Notes: generated from the letters alone by a model not told the origin. Numbered from the stretch's first letter, positions 42,727 through 51,482 are shown. The stretch: DNA of 64,000 nucleotides from Eubacterium sp. An11 (GCF_002161065.1 NZ_NFLV01000010.1:58811-122810); one strand, 5' to 3'. A program made the numbers and translations.

Positions 42727-43506
42727 ATGAAAGCATTAGGATTTATCGGTATGGGAAATATGGCGAAGGCCATCGCGGAAGGAATCATCAGGAGCGGCAA
42801 AGTAAACGGCAGTGATATTTACGCCTATGCGCCGCATCAGGACAAGCTTAAGAAAAATGCACAGGCCATCGGCTTTACAGCCTGTGAGAGCATGGAAGTC
42901 CTTCTCAGGGAGGCGGATACCATTGTGATGGCTTGTAAACCGTATCAGATTGAAGGGGTACTGGCGGAATATAAAGATGCCCTGGCAGGAAAAGCGCTGA
43001 TTTCCATTGCGGCCGGATGGGATTATGCAAAATATAAACCACTTCTTGACGAGACCACCCGGGTGCAGTTTATCATGCCAAATACACCGGCCATGGTGGG
43101 AGAAGGCGTTTTATTATTTGAGGAGACGAATTCTCTGGAAGAACAGGAAAGAAAAGAACTGATGGAACTGTTTTCTGTGCTGGGACTTGTGGAGGAGATA
43201 CCAACCCATCTCATGGGGATCGCGGGAACACTGACCGGCTGCGGTCCTGCGTTTATTGATCTGGTTATCGAAGCACTGGGAGACGCCGGTGTAAAATACG
43301 GCGTACCGAGAGCGCAGGCATATGCACTGGTATCGCAGATGATCCTCGGCAGCGCGAAACTGCAGCTTAAGACCGGAGAACATCCGGGAGTCCTGAAAGA
43401 TAATGTATGTTCACCGGCAGGAACTACCATCCGCGGTGTCAACGCTCTGGACAGAGCAGGATTGCGCGCGGCATTTCTTGACGCGGTGGACGCCATTATG
43501 GAATAA
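42727..43506 (+). CDS. proC: Pyrroline-5-carboxylate reductase
   Basis: NAD(P)H-dependent reductase for the last step of proline synthesis. The 259-residue protein starts with the Rossmann motif GFIGMGNMAKAIAEGI, has the conserved MPNTPAMVGEG, and has the C-terminal dimer/active-site signature CSPAGTTIRGVNALDRAGLR. The length is normal. An AAGGAAAG site precedes the ATG. It has no proA or proB neighbour. A hairpin shared with the next minus-strand gene lies just downstream. Confidence 0.96.
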   Translation: MKALGFIGMGNMAKAIAEGIIRSGKVNGSDIYAYAPHQDKLKKNAQAIGFTACESMEVLLREADTIVMACKPYQIEGVLAEYKDALAGKALISIAAGWDYAKYKPLLDETTRVQFIMPNTPAMVGEGVLLFEETNSLEEQERKELMELFSVLGLVEEIPTHLMGIAGTLTGCGPAFIDLVIEALGDAGVKYGVPRAQAYALVSQMILGSAKLQLKTGEHPGVLKDNVCSPAGTTIRGVNALDRAGLRAAFLDAVDAIME

Positions 43507-43546
43507 CCGATGCGTTCAGGCATCATTCATTGATCCAATAAAACAG

Positions 43547-43598
43547 AAGCCGCCGGCATGAACAACTTTAATTGAAAAATTGTCCGTGCCGACGGCTC
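43547..43598 (-). terminator. Intrinsic terminator for the NlpC/P60-like gene
   Basis: GCCGCCGGCATG and CGTGCCGACGGC arms (about 43549-43560 and 43584-43595) form a GC-rich stem with one mismatch. On the minus strand TCTGTTTTATT follows. It may also stop proC transcripts weakly. Confidence 0.65.
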
Positions 43599-43624
43599 CT
43601 TTATAATGTATGAGCGTATGTATT

Positions 43625-44650
43625 TTACAGATTTTTAATGCGGATAATGTAGGAAATCCGTTTGGAATCAAGATAGCCCTGTGTTTTTGCTCCTACATTT
43701 TCAAAACGGCTGCCGGAACGTCCGCTGTATGTGGCAGATTTTCCTGCATCATACCATAAACGGTCTCCGGAATTATTGCGTCCTGCGTAGATATTGCAGT
43801 GGGCGATTCCTGCCCAGCATACCACATCACCCTTCTGAAGGTCTGTGGAGGAACAGGTTTTGTTGACGCGGATGACTTTTACCTTTTTGCCCCATTTACC
43901 AAAATTCTTTTTCAGAGAACCACTGGAACGCACATAAAATGTTCTGCCTTTTTTCAGGGCGCCGTACTGCTGCAGGCACCAGGAAACATAAAGCGCGCAG
44001 TTGGATTTTTTTCCGCTGGAAAGGGCACCCTTATAGGTGGAACGGGTTCCGCTGTTGCTGTATTTGAATTTCTTCTTTTTCAGATTCTTTCCCATGTTTT
44101 CGCAAATCTTCAGCCAACGATTTAAGTTGGTATTCTCAGATTTCTTGGAAGACTTGCCGGAATTACCGGAAGTTGTGTTGGAAGCCGGAGCCTGTGATGC
44201 TGAGGAAGAACTGTTTCCGGAGTTTGTCGGAGTGGCTGGTTTCGCCGGTGTGGACGGAGCAGCCGGAGTGGCCGGTTTCTGTTCTTCTGTCGGCGGAGTG
44301 GCCGGCGTTTCTGTGGTTGTTCCCCCGGTGGAAGAACCCTGACCGGGTTCTTCGGAAGAATTGTTATCAGAATTATTGTTATCAGATGAAGTACTTCCCT
44401 GAGAATTGTCATCCTGAATATCAGAATCCGGTGTGTTTTTGTCTTCTGAAATAATTTCATCAGAATTGCTTGTCCCATCTGTGGAAGTTGTGATAGTATT
44501 TTCTGTAGAAATAGTTGTATTCTGGGTGGCTGCTACCTGAACATCAGTTGCCTCTTCGGCATGAAGGTGAGCAGGTGCAAAAAAAAGACCGCCGCAGGTA
44601 AGTGCCAGCGCAAATATATGAATAGGTATTCCTGAATATAATTTTCTCAA
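43625..44650 (-). CDS. Secreted NlpC/P60- or CHAP-like cell-wall hydrolase
   Basis: A 341-residue exported protein. It has a signal peptide (about residues 1-31, ending LHAEE). A long low-complexity Thr/Ser/Asn/Asp/Pro linker follows (about 32-175, with PATPAAPSTPAKPATP). The C-terminal papain-like domain has the likely catalytic Cys in SNCALYVSWCLQQYG, GDVVCWAG, and the likely catalytic His in AHCNIYAGR. Such domains cut peptidoglycan stem peptides. The start is TTG, supported by AAAGGAGAT six to seven bases upstream. It is divergent from the S66 peptidase, also a cell-wall-type enzyme, across an AT-rich promoter region with a CAACTATT / AATAGTTG repeat (about 44702-44730). Confidence 0.8.
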   Translation of the reverse strand: MRKLYSGIPIHIFALALTCGGLFFAPAHLHAEEATDVQVAATQNTTISTENTITTSTDGTSNSDEIISEDKNTPDSDIQDDNSQGSTSSDNNNSDNNSSEEPGQGSSTGGTTTETPATPPTEEQKPATPAAPSTPAKPATPTNSGNSSSSASQAPASNTTSGNSGKSSKKSENTNLNRWLKICENMGKNLKKKKFKYSNSGTRSTYKGALSSGKKSNCALYVSWCLQQYGALKKGRTFYVRSSGSLKKNFGKWGKKVKVIRVNKTCSSTDLQKGDVVCWAGIAHCNIYAGRNNSGDRLWYDAGKSATYSGRSGSRFENVGAKTQGYLDSKRISYIIRIKNL

Positions 44651-44795
44651 AATAGATCTCCTTTAGTCAATGTGTTAACGCTTACCTGACATATATTAAT
44701 ACAACTATTAACATTTGTCAATAGTTGTTAACAAATTTGTAATAAAACGCAATAAACAGAAGAATAAAAATGTAAAAGAAAGGGGCAAGAAAAAG

Positions 44796-45818
44796 ATGAG
44801 ATATGGGAAATTTCTGCCTGAAAAAGGAACAATAGGCTTTGTGGCGCCATCTTTCGGGTGCAATATTGAGCCATATAAAACAGCTTTCGACCATTCTGCA
44901 GAAATTTGGGTACAAAAAGGATACAATTTGAATTGTGGCCCAAATGTGTACGAGGGCAGTGGTATCGGCATCAGTAATACGCCGGAAAAATGTGCGGAAG
45001 AATTTAATCAGTGGTATACTTCACAGGAAAATGACGTGCTCATATCCTGCGGAGGAGGGGAGCTTATGTGCGGCATCCTTGATCATGTGGATTTTGACAG
45101 CATCCGCCAGGCAGAGCCGAAGTGGTTCATGGGTTATTCTGATAACACGAACCTCACCTTTCTTTTGACCACCCTCTGTGATACCGCATCCATCTACGGT
45201 CCCTGCGCGGCAGCTTTTGGCATGGAGCCGTGGCATGAGAGCCTTGCTGACGCCTATGGACTGCTTACCGGAAGCAAGCAGGAAGTTCACGGATATGTCC
45301 TGTGGGAGAAAGAAAGTCTCAAGACAGAGGAAAATCCTCTGGAGCCGTACAATCTCACAGAAATGAAAGTCTTAAAACGTTTTCCGGATAGGGACTGTGA
45401 GATGGAAGGGCGGCTGCTGGGCGGCTGCCTGGACTGCCTGGTAACGCTCTGCGGCACAAAGTTTGATAAGGTCGCGTCGTTCAATGAGAAATATAAAGAA
45501 GACGGTATCATCTGGTTTATGGAGTCCTGTGACTTAAATGTCATGAGTATCCGGAGAGCCATCTGGCAGCTGGAACATGCCGGCTGGTTTAAATACACAA
45601 AGGGCTTTCTTATCGGCCGCCCGCTCTGCTTTGGCGAGGAGATGATGGGTATGGATCAATATCGGGCGGTAACGGAGGTTCTTGCCCACTATGACGTTCC
45701 GATCATCATGGATGTGGACCTGGGACATCTGGCTCCGATGATGCCGCTGGTCTGCGGAAGCGTGGGACATGTGACCGTGGAAGGAAATGATATTTCCATC
45801 AGGATGGAATACCGGTAA
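44796..45818 (+). CDS. S66 family peptidase (LD-carboxypeptidase / MccF-like)
   Basis: A 340-residue serine peptidase of family S66. The nucleophile is Ser115 in WFMGYSDNTN, the classical GYSD elbow. The C-terminal VDLGHLAPMMPL contains the catalytic His, and the acidic partner is expected in the IWFMESCD region. The N-terminal strand GTIGFVAPS is also typical. Family members trim tetrapeptide stems during peptidoglycan recycling (LdcA) or inactivate microcin C7-type compounds (MccF); sequence alone does not separate them, though the length and GYSDNTNLTF favour the MccF-like branch. The start at 44796 has AAAGGGG upstream; the longer frame from 44715 is basic and unlikely. Confidence 0.88.
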   Translation: MRYGKFLPEKGTIGFVAPSFGCNIEPYKTAFDHSAEIWVQKGYNLNCGPNVYEGSGIGISNTPEKCAEEFNQWYTSQENDVLISCGGGELMCGILDHVDFDSIRQAEPKWFMGYSDNTNLTFLLTTLCDTASIYGPCAAAFGMEPWHESLADAYGLLTGSKQEVHGYVLWEKESLKTEENPLEPYNLTEMKVLKRFPDRDCEMEGRLLGGCLDCLVTLCGTKFDKVASFNEKYKEDGIIWFMESCDLNVMSIRRAIWQLEHAGWFKYTKGFLIGRPLCFGEEMMGMDQYRAVTEVLAHYDVPIIMDVDLGHLAPMMPLVCGSVGHVTVEGNDISIRMEYR

Positions 45819-45930
45819 CAGCCCGGGCGAAAAGCCGGCGGCCCGGAAGAGACGATATCGCTGTGCGGATGAAACATTGCCGGCAGGCGAAACCGCTGAA
45901 AATATAAATGACAGATAGGAGAATAGGATC

Positions 45931-46686
45931 ATGAAACTGATATCCTGGAATGTAAACGGGCTTCGGGCCTGTATGAAAAAGGGATTTGAAGATTTTTTTA
46001 AAGAGTCGGACGCGGACATTTTCTGCGTACAGGAGACAAAACTGCAGGAAGGACAGATTGATTTCTGCCCGGAAGGTTATGAATGTTACTGGAACTATGC
46101 GGAGAAAAAAGGGTACTCCGGCACTGCTGTGTTTACGAAGAAAAAGCCGCTGGAAGTGGTATACGGTATTGGTATCGATGAGCATGACCATGAGGGAAGA
46201 GTCATCACACTGGAATATGAAGATTTTTACTTTGTGACCGTGTATACGCCGAACTCTCAGTCAGAGCTGGCAAGACTTGATTACCGGATGCGGTGGGAGG
46301 ATGCCTTCCGGGATTATCTGAAGGAGCTGGATGCCCATAAGCCGGTGATCGTGACCGGAGATATGAACGTGGCTCATGAGGAGATCGACTTGAAGAACCC
46401 GAAGACCAACAAAAAGAACGCCGGATTTACTCAGGAAGAGCGGGACAAATTCTCCGAGCTGCTGGACGCCGGATTTGTGGACAGTTTCCGATATTTTTAT
46501 CCGGATAAAACAGGGGCTTATTCCTGGTGGTCCTACCGTTTTAAGGCGCGGGAGAAGGACGCCGGATGGCGTATTGACTACTTTGTGGTGTCAGAACGGA
46601 TCAAAGAGCAGATGAAAGATGCTCTGATTTATAAGGAAGTCATGGGATCTGATCATTGTCCGGTGGGACTTGAGATTGACATATAA
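45931..46686 (+). CDS. Exodeoxyribonuclease III / AP endonuclease
   Basis: Mg2+-dependent base-excision-repair nuclease of the ExoIII/ExoA family. The 251-residue protein starts MKLISWNVNGLRAC, has the catalytic Glu in FCVQETKLQ, VYTPNSQ, the Asp/Asn pair in GDMNVAHEEIDL, and the terminal SDHCPVGLEI with the active-site His. All are intact. AGGAG lies upstream. It follows the S66 gene by about 110 bases and is the last clearly core gene before the RhuM-type accessory insertion. Confidence 0.96.
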   Translation: MKLISWNVNGLRACMKKGFEDFFKESDADIFCVQETKLQEGQIDFCPEGYECYWNYAEKKGYSGTAVFTKKKPLEVVYGIGIDEHDHEGRVITLEYEDFYFVTVYTPNSQSELARLDYRMRWEDAFRDYLKELDAHKPVIVTGDMNVAHEEIDLKNPKTNKKNAGFTQEERDKFSELLDAGFVDSFRYFYPDKTGAYSWWSYRFKAREKDAGWRIDYFVVSERIKEQMKDALIYKEVMGSDHCPVGLEIDI

Positions 46687-46701
46687 TATGAATTTATCCT
46701 T

Positions 46702-46812
46702 GTTTTCACAGCTGAACTCGATTCTGCTGACGATAAATTTCAGATATTTGTTTTTGATATCAGTGTCGAGAGCAGAATCGAGAAGGATATAAAAATAGCA
46801 GTCAGGGAATAA
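46702..46812 (+). pseudogene. Possible gene scrap next to the RhuM gene
   Basis: A 36-codon open frame without a start codon reads AELDSADDKFQIFVFDISVE and ends IKIAVRE. The composition looks protein-like rather than random, resembling the last residues of a truncated gene. The 12-base inverted repeat CTCGATTCTGCT (46718-46729) / AGCAGAATCGAG (46771-46782) lies within it. The family is not recognised and chance is possible. Confidence 0.22.
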
Positions 46813-46818
46813 TTGTTC

Positions 46819-47814
46819 TTATGAATGATGAGGCAACGTTGGCAAATCGTCTATAATTACTTTGCTATTTTCTAGTTTTTTTCTATTATGGTCGAACAGT
46901 TCGTATTGTTCTTTTGCGAATCTGTCAGCTTCTTCTCTGCTTATCGTACCTCCTGACTCAAGAACCTTCCTTCCTGTAAATTGCAAAAACATATTAAGGC
47001 GTTGTTCCCAATCATTCATATACATGGGAATGTGCTGTTTGGCTTGATCTTCGGCATAATCTAAATACATAGTTACAATCCTGTTTAAATTACTAATCTC
47101 TTCTTGATTCAAATAATTTTTTGCAATTGTCACATCCGATTTTCTTACCTTAGAACCTTTAAAAGATTTTAATCCCATATTGTCTTTGGTGGCGTCGGCC
47201 CGCTCAAATATTAATTCTGGAGCAGTATGGCCGTGTACAGAATAGTGAAGCTTGTTTTGAACGGTTTTATAAAATAATTGAGCTTGTTTGCTTTTTGGGT
47301 CATAATCTACTGACGTAGCAAATATATCACGTATTTTGAGATACATTCGTTTTTCAGAAGCTCTGATATCCCGAATTCTTTCAAGAAGCTCATCAAAATA
47401 GTCTTCTCCGAATTTTCTAGGATTTTTAAGTCGTTCATCATTGAGGGCAAAGCCTTTCTTCATATATTCAGAAAGTACAGAAGAGGCCCAATTTCTAAAA
47501 TGCATACCAATATTGTTCCTGACTCGGTATCCAATGGCTAAAATTACTTGAAGATTATATATTTTTACATTCCTTTGTACTTTGCGTGTCCCTTCGGTTT
47601 GAACTTGTAAGTAATTCTTACAAGTTGAATTCTCATCTAATTCACCATCGGAATAAATATTTTTTATATGTAAAATAATATTTTGGGGAGTAGTTTGGTA
47701 TAATTCCGCAATGCTTTTCTGAGTCATCCAGATAGTTTCATCATTAAAATAAGTGTCTATTTTGGTTTCTCCGGTTTCTGTCTGATAAATCAATATATTT
47801 CCGTTATTCTCCAT
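46819..47814 (-). CDS. RhuM-family protein
   Basis: A 331-residue protein of the virulence-RhuM family. The N-terminal NILIYQTETGETKIDTYFNDETIWMTQKSIAELY is the family signature and suggests a DNA-binding KilA-N/HTH-like fold. The middle has NLQVILAIGYRVRNNIGMHFRNW. RhuM genes were first seen in Salmonella pathogenicity island 3 and occur with restriction systems, phages and toxin loci; the molecular role is unknown. AGGAGG precedes the ATG. The gene is AT-rich and inserted between exonuclease III and murG, so it was probably acquired. No restriction or toxin genes accompany it here. Confidence 0.85.
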   Translation of the reverse strand: MENNGNILIYQTETGETKIDTYFNDETIWMTQKSIAELYQTTPQNIILHIKNIYSDGELDENSTCKNYLQVQTEGTRKVQRNVKIYNLQVILAIGYRVRNNIGMHFRNWASSVLSEYMKKGFALNDERLKNPRKFGEDYFDELLERIRDIRASEKRMYLKIRDIFATSVDYDPKSKQAQLFYKTVQNKLHYSVHGHTAPELIFERADATKDNMGLKSFKGSKVRKSDVTIAKNYLNQEEISNLNRIVTMYLDYAEDQAKQHIPMYMNDWEQRLNMFLQFTGRKVLESGGTISREEADRFAKEQYELFDHNRKKLENSKVIIDDLPTLPHHS

Positions 47815-47847
47815 GCTGCACCTCCTGATGGTAAGTTATTAAATGTT

Positions 47848-47880
47848 TGAAAAGGCCCCAAGTGGATTTTGGAGCCTTAA
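47848..47880 (-). terminator. Intrinsic terminator upstream of the RhuM gene
   Basis: On the minus strand AAGGCTCC pairs with GGGGCCTT across an 11-base loop and is followed by TTC. It follows the gene scrap at 47896-47980. Confidence 0.5.
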
Positions 47881-47895
47881 ATGTGTTAGGAGTTA

Positions 47896-47980
47896 TTATT
47901 CTTCGATTTTATGCAATTCCTCTGGCGTGAAATCTTCTCCATCTTTATCTACAGCCTGTAACGCCGGAATACCCGGCGTT
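47896..47980 (-). pseudogene. C-terminal gene scrap between murG and RhuM
   Basis: A start-less frame reading VDKDGEDFTPEELHKIEE and then two stop codons, followed by a terminator. This looks like an authentic protein C-terminus whose body has been lost. The source gene cannot be named. A hairpin AACGCCGG / CCGGCGTT sits at its upstream edge, right after the murG stop. Confidence 0.35.
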
Positions 47981-47985
47981 ATTTC

Positions 47986-49050
47986 TTATTTAGAATATTT
48001 GATAATCAAATCTGTAATGATCGCAATGGAGTCGTTGAGGCGGCTCTCTTCCAGAGCCTGTTTGTATTCCTCACGTTCGTCATAAACATACTGTACCGCC
48101 TTTAAGAGACTGTCATCGGTCATATCTTCTTCCTGCAGAACGTAGCTGTAACCGGACTTCTCAAAGGAAGCGGCGTTTAAGAGCTGATCGCCCCGGCTCT
48201 GAGAAGCCGGAAGCGGAATCAGAATGTTTGGTATCTTTAGGGCCAGAAGCTCGCAGATGGCGTTGGCGCCGGCTCTGGAGATGATCAGGTCGGTGATGGC
48301 AAACAGATGCGGCAGTTCCCGTTTGGCGTACTCAAACTGTTTGTATCCTTTTTTATCTTCCAGAGAAGAATCATAATTACCTTTTCCGCACAGGTGGATG
48401 ATATCAAACTGCCTGAGCAGCGCGTCCAGATTGGAGCGCAGCGCTTTGTTGATGGCAGCGGCGCCCTGACTTCCGCCCATAGCCATGAGAACCGGTTTAT
48501 CCCCCTCAAAGCCGCAGAGACGAAGACCTTCTTCCCGGCTGCCGTCAAAAAGCTCTTTCCGGATAGGAGAACCGCTCAGGACCGCCTTGTCTTCCGGAAG
48601 ATTCTTTAAAGTCTCCGGGAAGTTGCAGCAGACCTTGGTGGCGGACGGGATACAGATACGGTTGGCAAGGCCCGGCGTCATGTCAGACTCGTGGATGATG
48701 ACAGGAATATGCCGTCTTCTGGCCGCCAGAACCACAGGAACGGCCACAAAACCGCCCTTGGAAAAAACAATATTCGGTTTCAGCTTTTTCATAAGTCGGG
48801 AGGCTTCCGCGTATCCTTTCAGCACCCGGAAAGGGTCTGAGAAATTTTTGATATCAAAATACCGGCGAAGCTTTCCGGAAGAGATTCCGTGATAAGGAAT
48901 CCCCATGTCTTCAATTAATCTCCGCTCGATCCCGTTATAAGAACCGACGTAATGAATATCATAACCGGCTTCCTTTAGTCCCGGAATCAAAGCCATATTA
49001 GGTGTGACGTGTCCGGCAGTTCCTCCGCCGGTTAAAAGAATACGTTTCAT
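47986..49050 (-). CDS. murG: UDP-GlcNAc : undecaprenyl-PP-MurNAc-pentapeptide GlcNAc transferase
   Basis: Glycosyltransferase that converts lipid I to lipid II at the inner membrane face. The 354-residue GT-B protein begins MKRILLTGGGTAGHVTPNMAL, the MurG G-loop. SGKLRRYFD and FSKGGFVAVPVVLAA follow, then HESDMTPGLANRI. The C-terminal donor site is SRAGANAICELLALKIPNILIPLP. The start at 49050 has AGGAGG eight bases upstream; the frame further up overlaps the TSCPD gene and is not used. It lies outside a dcw cluster. The upstream TSCPD gene is 19 bases away on the same strand, so both share a transcript. Confidence 0.93.
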   Translation of the reverse strand: MKRILLTGGGTAGHVTPNMALIPGLKEAGYDIHYVGSYNGIERRLIEDMGIPYHGISSGKLRRYFDIKNFSDPFRVLKGYAEASRLMKKLKPNIVFSKGGFVAVPVVLAARRRHIPVIIHESDMTPGLANRICIPSATKVCCNFPETLKNLPEDKAVLSGSPIRKELFDGSREEGLRLCGFEGDKPVLMAMGGSQGAAAINKALRSNLDALLRQFDIIHLCGKGNYDSSLEDKKGYKQFEYAKRELPHLFAITDLIISRAGANAICELLALKIPNILIPLPASQSRGDQLLNAASFEKSGYSYVLQEEDMTDDSLLKAVQYVYDEREEYKQALEESRLNDSIAIITDLIIKYSK

Positions 49051-49069
49051 ACAACATGCCTCCTGAAAA

Positions 49070-49321
49070 TTATTGCATCTGCTGTTTATATGCTGTAAGA
49101 GCCTGAGCCAGCTGATCCGGGCAGGATGTTCCTCTGCCGCCGCAGTCAATACCTTTTAAAGTACTGATGACTTCATCAACATTTCTTCCCTTTACAAGGG
49201 CGCTGATACCGGTGGTATTTCCCATGCATCCGCCGACAAAATGTACTTCCTTGATGATATTATTATCAATATCGAACTGTATTTCTCTGGAACAAGTTCC
49301 TCTGGTCTTGTAACTGTACAT
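49070..49321 (-). CDS. TSCPD domain protein (TIGR03905 family)
   Basis: An 83-residue protein with the TSCPD motif here read as GRGTSCPDQLAQAL near the C-terminus, plus Cys residues in RGTCSREI and GGCMGNTTG. The domain is also found fused to class II ribonucleotide reductases, and the free-standing form is common in Firmicutes; a zinc- or iron-binding role is suspected. Its function is unknown. A GAGGA site precedes the ATG. It heads the transcript that includes murG. Confidence 0.85.
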   Translation of the reverse strand: MYSYKTRGTCSREIQFDIDNNIIKEVHFVGGCMGNTTGISALVKGRNVDEVISTLKGIDCGGRGTSCPDQLAQALTAYKQQMQ

Positions 49322-49352
49322 GTGTTATATCCTCTTTTCTATAAAAATAGTT

Positions 49353-49470
49353 CAAGTACGCCACCGGCGTACTTGCCGCAAGGCGCGCGCTCCGAAGGAG
49401 CTTTCATCTGCGCGCCTCTGCGATCCGCCGGAGGCTCAACTTTCAGCGGGGAACACCCCGGCTGAAAATT
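49353..49470. repeat. GC-rich palindromic intergenic element, copy 2
   Basis: Three hairpins in a row sit in the 488-base gap between the TSCPD and nucleosidase genes. CAAGTACGCC-acc-GGCGTACTTG is a perfect 10-bp stem (49353-49375). AGGCGCGC / GCGCGCCT (49381-49388, 49410-49417) encloses GCTCC-gaa-GGAGC. TTTCAGC / GCTGAAA flanks a GGGG / CCCC pair (about 49441-49467). Segments recur at 8356-8432 and the first hairpin resembles 41789-41803. The rest of the gap (49471-49700) is AT-rich with nothing recognised. Confidence 0.5.
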
Positions 49471-49702
49471 GTAAAAATGTGGTCTCACACAGAGATGGAG
49501 ATTTCTCTGTACTGTGAAATATTTAGTGAAAACAGTATAGCACCTTTTTTTACAAATTCACAGAGTTAAATTTTACGAAATGTTACGAAAAATTTAAGGT
49601 ATTTTAGCGAGAATTTCATTTTCTTCACATACAGGATCTGTTGTGGGAAGCCGGAAAATGGCGGGGTTTCCCCGAAACAAAAATCTGTATTCCAGTTTAG
49701 GG

Positions 49703-49732
49703 TGTACACAAGCTGAAAAAATATGTTATACT
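49703..49732 (+). promoter_or_regulatory. Candidate promoter for the nucleosidase gene
   Basis: TGTACA (49703-49708) and TATACT (49727-49732) are 18 bases apart, about 75 bases before the start codon. Confidence 0.35.
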
Positions 49733-49809
49733 GGTACAAACAAATGTGTGTGAGAATCACACATGAACTGAGTAAAGCAGCACATAAAAAGAAAATGGAG
49801 GATATAGAT

Positions 49810-50514
49810 ATGGTTTGTATTGGCGTGATCGGCGCAATGGAAGAAGAAGTTTCCTCTCTGATCCAGCAGATGGAAGATGCGGAGTCAAAGACTCTGGCAG
49901 GGATGACATTTTATCACGGTACACTCTGGAATCAGCAGGCAGTTGTGGTAAAGAGCGGTGTGGGCAAGGTCAATATGGCGGTCTGCACGCAGATTCTGGT
50001 GGATGTCTACGAGGTGGACATGGTTATCAATACCGGCGTGGCAGGCGGACTTTATAAAGATATCAATGTGGGAGATATCGTGATCTCCAGCGATGCCCTG
50101 CAGCATGATTTTGATGTGACAGGACTTGGCTATGAGCGGGGCGTGATTCCGGATCTGCCGGTGTCCATTTTCCAGGCGGATACAGAGATGGTGGAAATGG
50201 CGAAAGAAGCTTGCGAGATCGTGAATCCGGAGATTCAGTGTTTCGTGGGAAGAGTGGTCACAGGAGATCAGTTCATTTCCGATAATGACAAAAAGAAAGA
50301 ACTGGTTGAGACCTTCGGCGGTTACTGTGCAGAAATGGAAGGAGCGGCTATGGCTCAGGTTGCCACCCTCAATCAGGTGCCGTTTGTGATTATCCGCGCG
50401 ATTTCTGACAAAGCGGACAACAGCGCTCCGGTGTCTTATCAGACTTTTGAGGAGCAGGCAATCGTTCACACAGTGAAGCTTCTGGCTGCCATGTTCCTGA
50501 AAATGAGCAAATAA
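49810..50514 (+). CDS. mtnN: 5'-methylthioadenosine / S-adenosylhomocysteine nucleosidase
   Basis: Pfs-type nucleosidase hydrolysing MTA, SAH and 5'-deoxyadenosine in the activated-methyl cycle. The 234-residue protein has GVIGAMEEEV at the N-terminus (with the catalytic glutamate region), VVVKSGVGKVNMA, NTGVAGGL, and the terminal CAEMEGAAMAQVA and RAISDKAD with the catalytic Asp. Start 49810 has GGAGG eight bases upstream. The in-frame ATG at 49723 is far from any site. A strong terminator follows. Confidence 0.95.
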   Translation: MVCIGVIGAMEEEVSSLIQQMEDAESKTLAGMTFYHGTLWNQQAVVVKSGVGKVNMAVCTQILVDVYEVDMVINTGVAGGLYKDINVGDIVISSDALQHDFDVTGLGYERGVIPDLPVSIFQADTEMVEMAKEACEIVNPEIQCFVGRVVTGDQFISDNDKKKELVETFGGYCAEMEGAAMAQVATLNQVPFVIIRAISDKADNSAPVSYQTFEEQAIVHTVKLLAAMFLKMSK

Positions 50515-50528
50515 CAGAAGATTATGAT

Positions 50529-50566
50529 AAATCCCTTCCCTTTTTGCAGGAGAAGGGATTTTTTTT
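50529..50566 (+). terminator. Intrinsic terminator of mtnN
   Basis: AAATCCCTTC (50529-50538) pairs with GAAGGGATTT (50552-50561), followed by a T run. Confidence 0.9.
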
Positions 50567-50810
50567 ACGAACGAATCCCCCTTTTCAAACGAAATTCCAT
50601 TGCTTATAATTGGGACAAATCCAGCCAGACAATTTATGAAAAAAAGTTTCAGGAGGCGGCAGCGCGGCAGGAAAATCCTGGCGGAAGGTTCCTGCTGCAA
50701 AAAGGGAGGGGCGTAAGACCGGTGGCGCCTGTCCGGCCGCGAAAGAAGAACGGGGTCTTCGGCGGATTTGCAGCAAATGGTTTGTTTCGATTTGAACAGG
50801 AGGGAAGATA

Positions 50811-51482
50811 ATGTTCGAATACATAATAAATAGTACGATTTTTATGAAAACAATCGTGGCGTGCTGTTTCCTCGGCGTGATCAGCTGGTTTATTCTGGAA
50901 ATATCCTACAGGAGCATGATAAAGTCCACAGCGCAGATAGGAAAGACAAAGAAAAAATGGCTGGTTTCCCTGAAAAAAAGATATGAAGATTATCATGAGA
51001 TGAATGTAAAGGTTAATAACGTAGCTACTTTTGTTGACCGATTATTCCAGAGAAAAAAGATACTGGGATTGACCTGTTCTTTCTGGCTGACGCTGGAGAG
51101 ACTTTCCATAGCCGGCTGCGCCATAGCCGGAGCAGCCGGCGCCCTGGCGGCATCCCAGCAGGGTGCGCCTCTTGCGGATGTAATGATATCGTACCTTACC
51201 GGCATAACTGCCGCCTGCAGTTTGCTGTTTCTTGATACATTTCTCAGAGCCAATGAAAAGAAACACAGAGTCATCGTCAATATGAACGATTATCTGGAAA
51301 ATGTACTGGAAAATACCATAAGCGGCAGGGAGGCTGTGGAAGATTCCGTCAGCCAGAAAGCCCGTAACCGCCGTTTGCTCCGGTATGCCGAGGAGAACAG
51401 GAAAAAGAAAAAAGTAGAAGCTCCTGTCTCCCCGGAAGAGGAGCAGCTGCTGGAGGATGTGCTGCAGGAGTTTTTCGCGTAA
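50811..51482 (+). CDS. Uncharacterised membrane protein, 223 residues
   Basis: A membrane helix spans about residues 12-31 (TIVACCFLGVISWFILEI). A basic amphipathic segment with KKWLVSLKKRYEDYHEMN follows. Two more hydrophobic stretches lie at about 85-145 (AGCAIAGAAGALAA; then TAACSLLFLDTFL). A charged C-terminal region contains RRLLRYAEENRKKKK and an acidic end EEEQLLEDVLQEFF. The layout resembles the TadC/SpoIIIAB-like membrane organisation but no signature was recognised, so no function is assigned. AGGAGG lies before the ATG. It stands alone between the nucleosidase and the deacetylase genes. Confidence 0.7.
   Translation: MFEYIINSTIFMKTIVACCFLGVISWFILEISYRSMIKSTAQIGKTKKKWLVSLKKRYEDYHEMNVKVNNVATFVDRLFQRKKILGLTCSFWLTLERLSIAGCAIAGAAGALAASQQGAPLADVMISYLTGITAACSLLFLDTFLRANEKKHRVIVNMNDYLENVLENTISGREAVEDSVSQKARNRRLLRYAEENRKKKKVEAPVSPEEEQLLEDVLQEFFA

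Noticed and set aside
46718..46782. Intrinsic terminator of exonuclease III
   Set aside because: The 12-bp arms are separated by about 40 bases and no T run follows, so termination by this hairpin is unlikely.
50636..50716. Arg/Lys-rich 26-residue ORF upstream of the 50811 gene
   Set aside because: No ribosome binding site and no terminator; the frame is short enough to occur by chance.
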